From Gigaspora margarita (taxonomy: Eukaryota > Glomeromycota > Glomeromycetes > Diversisporales > Gigasporaceae): a stretch of 64,000 nt of DNA. This document shows, piece by piece, positions 62,940-64,000 of this stretch. The translations under genes were made by a program, and so were the position numbers. The stretch's first letter is position 1, and every line of letters begins with the position of its first letter. The notes under the pieces were generated by a model, which was not told the origin of the DNA, made no database searches, and saw only the letters and a program-made list of their open reading frames with translations. The DNA is taken from contig WTPW01000558.1 in the NCBI GenBank assembly GCA_009809945.1, positions 1 to 64,000 of the forward strand. The letters are read 5' to 3'.

Positions 62940-64000
62940 AATGCCAAAGTATCCAAACGAAAAGCTCATACACGTAAAGTAGGTCAAGCGTCAGCAGATG
63001 CACGAAAAACCCCAGCGTAACAAACAAATTCATCATATTAGTCAAATGTTAACCCAAATGGATGATGATAAATTACAGTTAACGTACCAAAGTATCGTTC
63101 AATCAACTGATAATAAAAAAATAAGTCGAATGACACTTCGCCAAAAATTAGTCGATATAATTGAACAATTACCCAATGATCAATTGAAGTCTGCGGCTCA
63201 TTTATTTAGCGCTATGCGGTATTCTAAGGGTCAAATGAGGATAAATTACTTCCACCTTTTTTACAAGATAAGGCATTAAACTTTATAAAAACATCTTTTT
63301 ACAAGCCGCATTAAGATTCTGGCTCATTAATTCAAAACAACAAAACCTTGCAAAAAAAATAAATCAACTAGATCATTCAAATGTTAAAAAAAATAACAAG
63401 GTTAAACAATTAGTGGGAACTGTATCACATTATAAGTGTAAACAGAGTCAGCACATCTCAAAAGTATGTGCTACTGCACATAAACCTCAACTTGTAGATT
63501 CGCAAAGCTTGAATCATCCATTCAGGCAATTATTATGAAAGATAAGCGTCATTATACAACACAATTCATGAATATAGCAACTCAAGTATCACAAATCGGT
63601 CAAATGTCATTTAGAAGTACGGTTCAAGCTACACAGTTAATCTTGGGTTTTTTAACTGGAGAAAGTTTATCTTTACCGATATCATATAGATTAATTATTC
63701 GATAGAATCAAGAAATTAGTGAAATTCACATTGATCAAATTTTAAATAAAAACAATGTTTCTACCTTTTTTTACCCTTGGAATAATGGTAGATGAGTCAA
63801 CCCGTGGTCAGCAAAAGATATTTGTACTATGCATCATATTCTGGAACTCAAAAACAAATCAGCCTAATTTTCAAGTGTTAGAAATGAAGGATCTAGCTAA
63901 TTGTACAGGAAAAATAGTAGCTCAAACGATGTACAATACTTTTAATCATTTTAAAATTAACCCATTTCAATGTTTAGTATGCATTTCAGACAATACGAAC
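62940..64000 (+). pseudogene. hAT-like transposase relic, truncated by the window
   Basis: An early frame (62998-63279) reads MHEKPQRNKQIHHISQMLTQ, followed by frameshifted helical coding. From about 63759 an open frame runs to the window end with MVDESTRGQQKIFVLCIIFW and, at the edge, NPFQCLVCISDNTN. These resemble the hAT DES(T) aspartate region and the later D(N)-containing motif. Stops at about 63280-63750 show decay, although the final part is open. The C-terminal half, including the dimerisation region, would lie outside. Confidence 0.55.

Overview
This is a strongly AT-rich eukaryotic window. Its spliced genes have short GT-AG introns (mostly 60-95 nt), and it carries very many short repeats, foldback elements, satellites and decayed transposons. 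The gene style fits an arbuscular mycorrhizal fungus of the Rhizophagus type: small degenerate GTPases, lineage-specific membrane and secreted proteins, FAR1/MULE and hAT-like relics, and a gene-poor repeat compartment. That assignment is inference from gene style, not from a marker gene.

Layout: 1-4.8 kb is relics and foldback elements, including a perfect 227-bp-arm palindrome at 2914-3371. From 4.8 to 11.9 kb, on the minus strand, lies the most unusual object: a small-GTPase module (six exons, 11934-10736) and a helical C-terminal module (two exons, 5780-4815), both with phase-0 junctions. Between them is a tandem array of 27 three-nucleotide candidate exons, each flanked by AG and GT splice-site sequences. 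Neighbouring intron copies are nearly identical but the triplets differ, and none is a stop codon. A divergent plus-strand gene with five exons follows at 12479-15395.

From 15.4 to 56 kb the window is a repeat compartment: hAT-like MITEs with 8-bp target duplications, several satellites (the largest at about 28.8-39.2 kb), and three copies of a roughly 1-kb tRNA-headed SINE with poly(A) tails. Two SINE copies have clear 14-bp target-site duplications, and one is split by a 3.7-kb terminal-inverted-repeat transposon. The compartment also holds a FAR1/MULE transposase relic, a solo LTR (53811-54528) and two large inverted-repeat elements (47498-49599 and about 49811-52158).

From 56.1 to 61.5 kb gene space returns. 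A minus-strand eight-exon gene (56134-58046) encodes a two-TM membrane protein of 381 residues. A plus-strand three-exon gene (60456-61462) encodes a secreted, heavily glycosylatable, probably GPI-anchored protein. The last 1.1 kb enters a decayed hAT-like transposase that runs off the window. All exon-intron models were built by reading splice sites and checking phase. Every model closes in frame, but none is supported here by transcripts.
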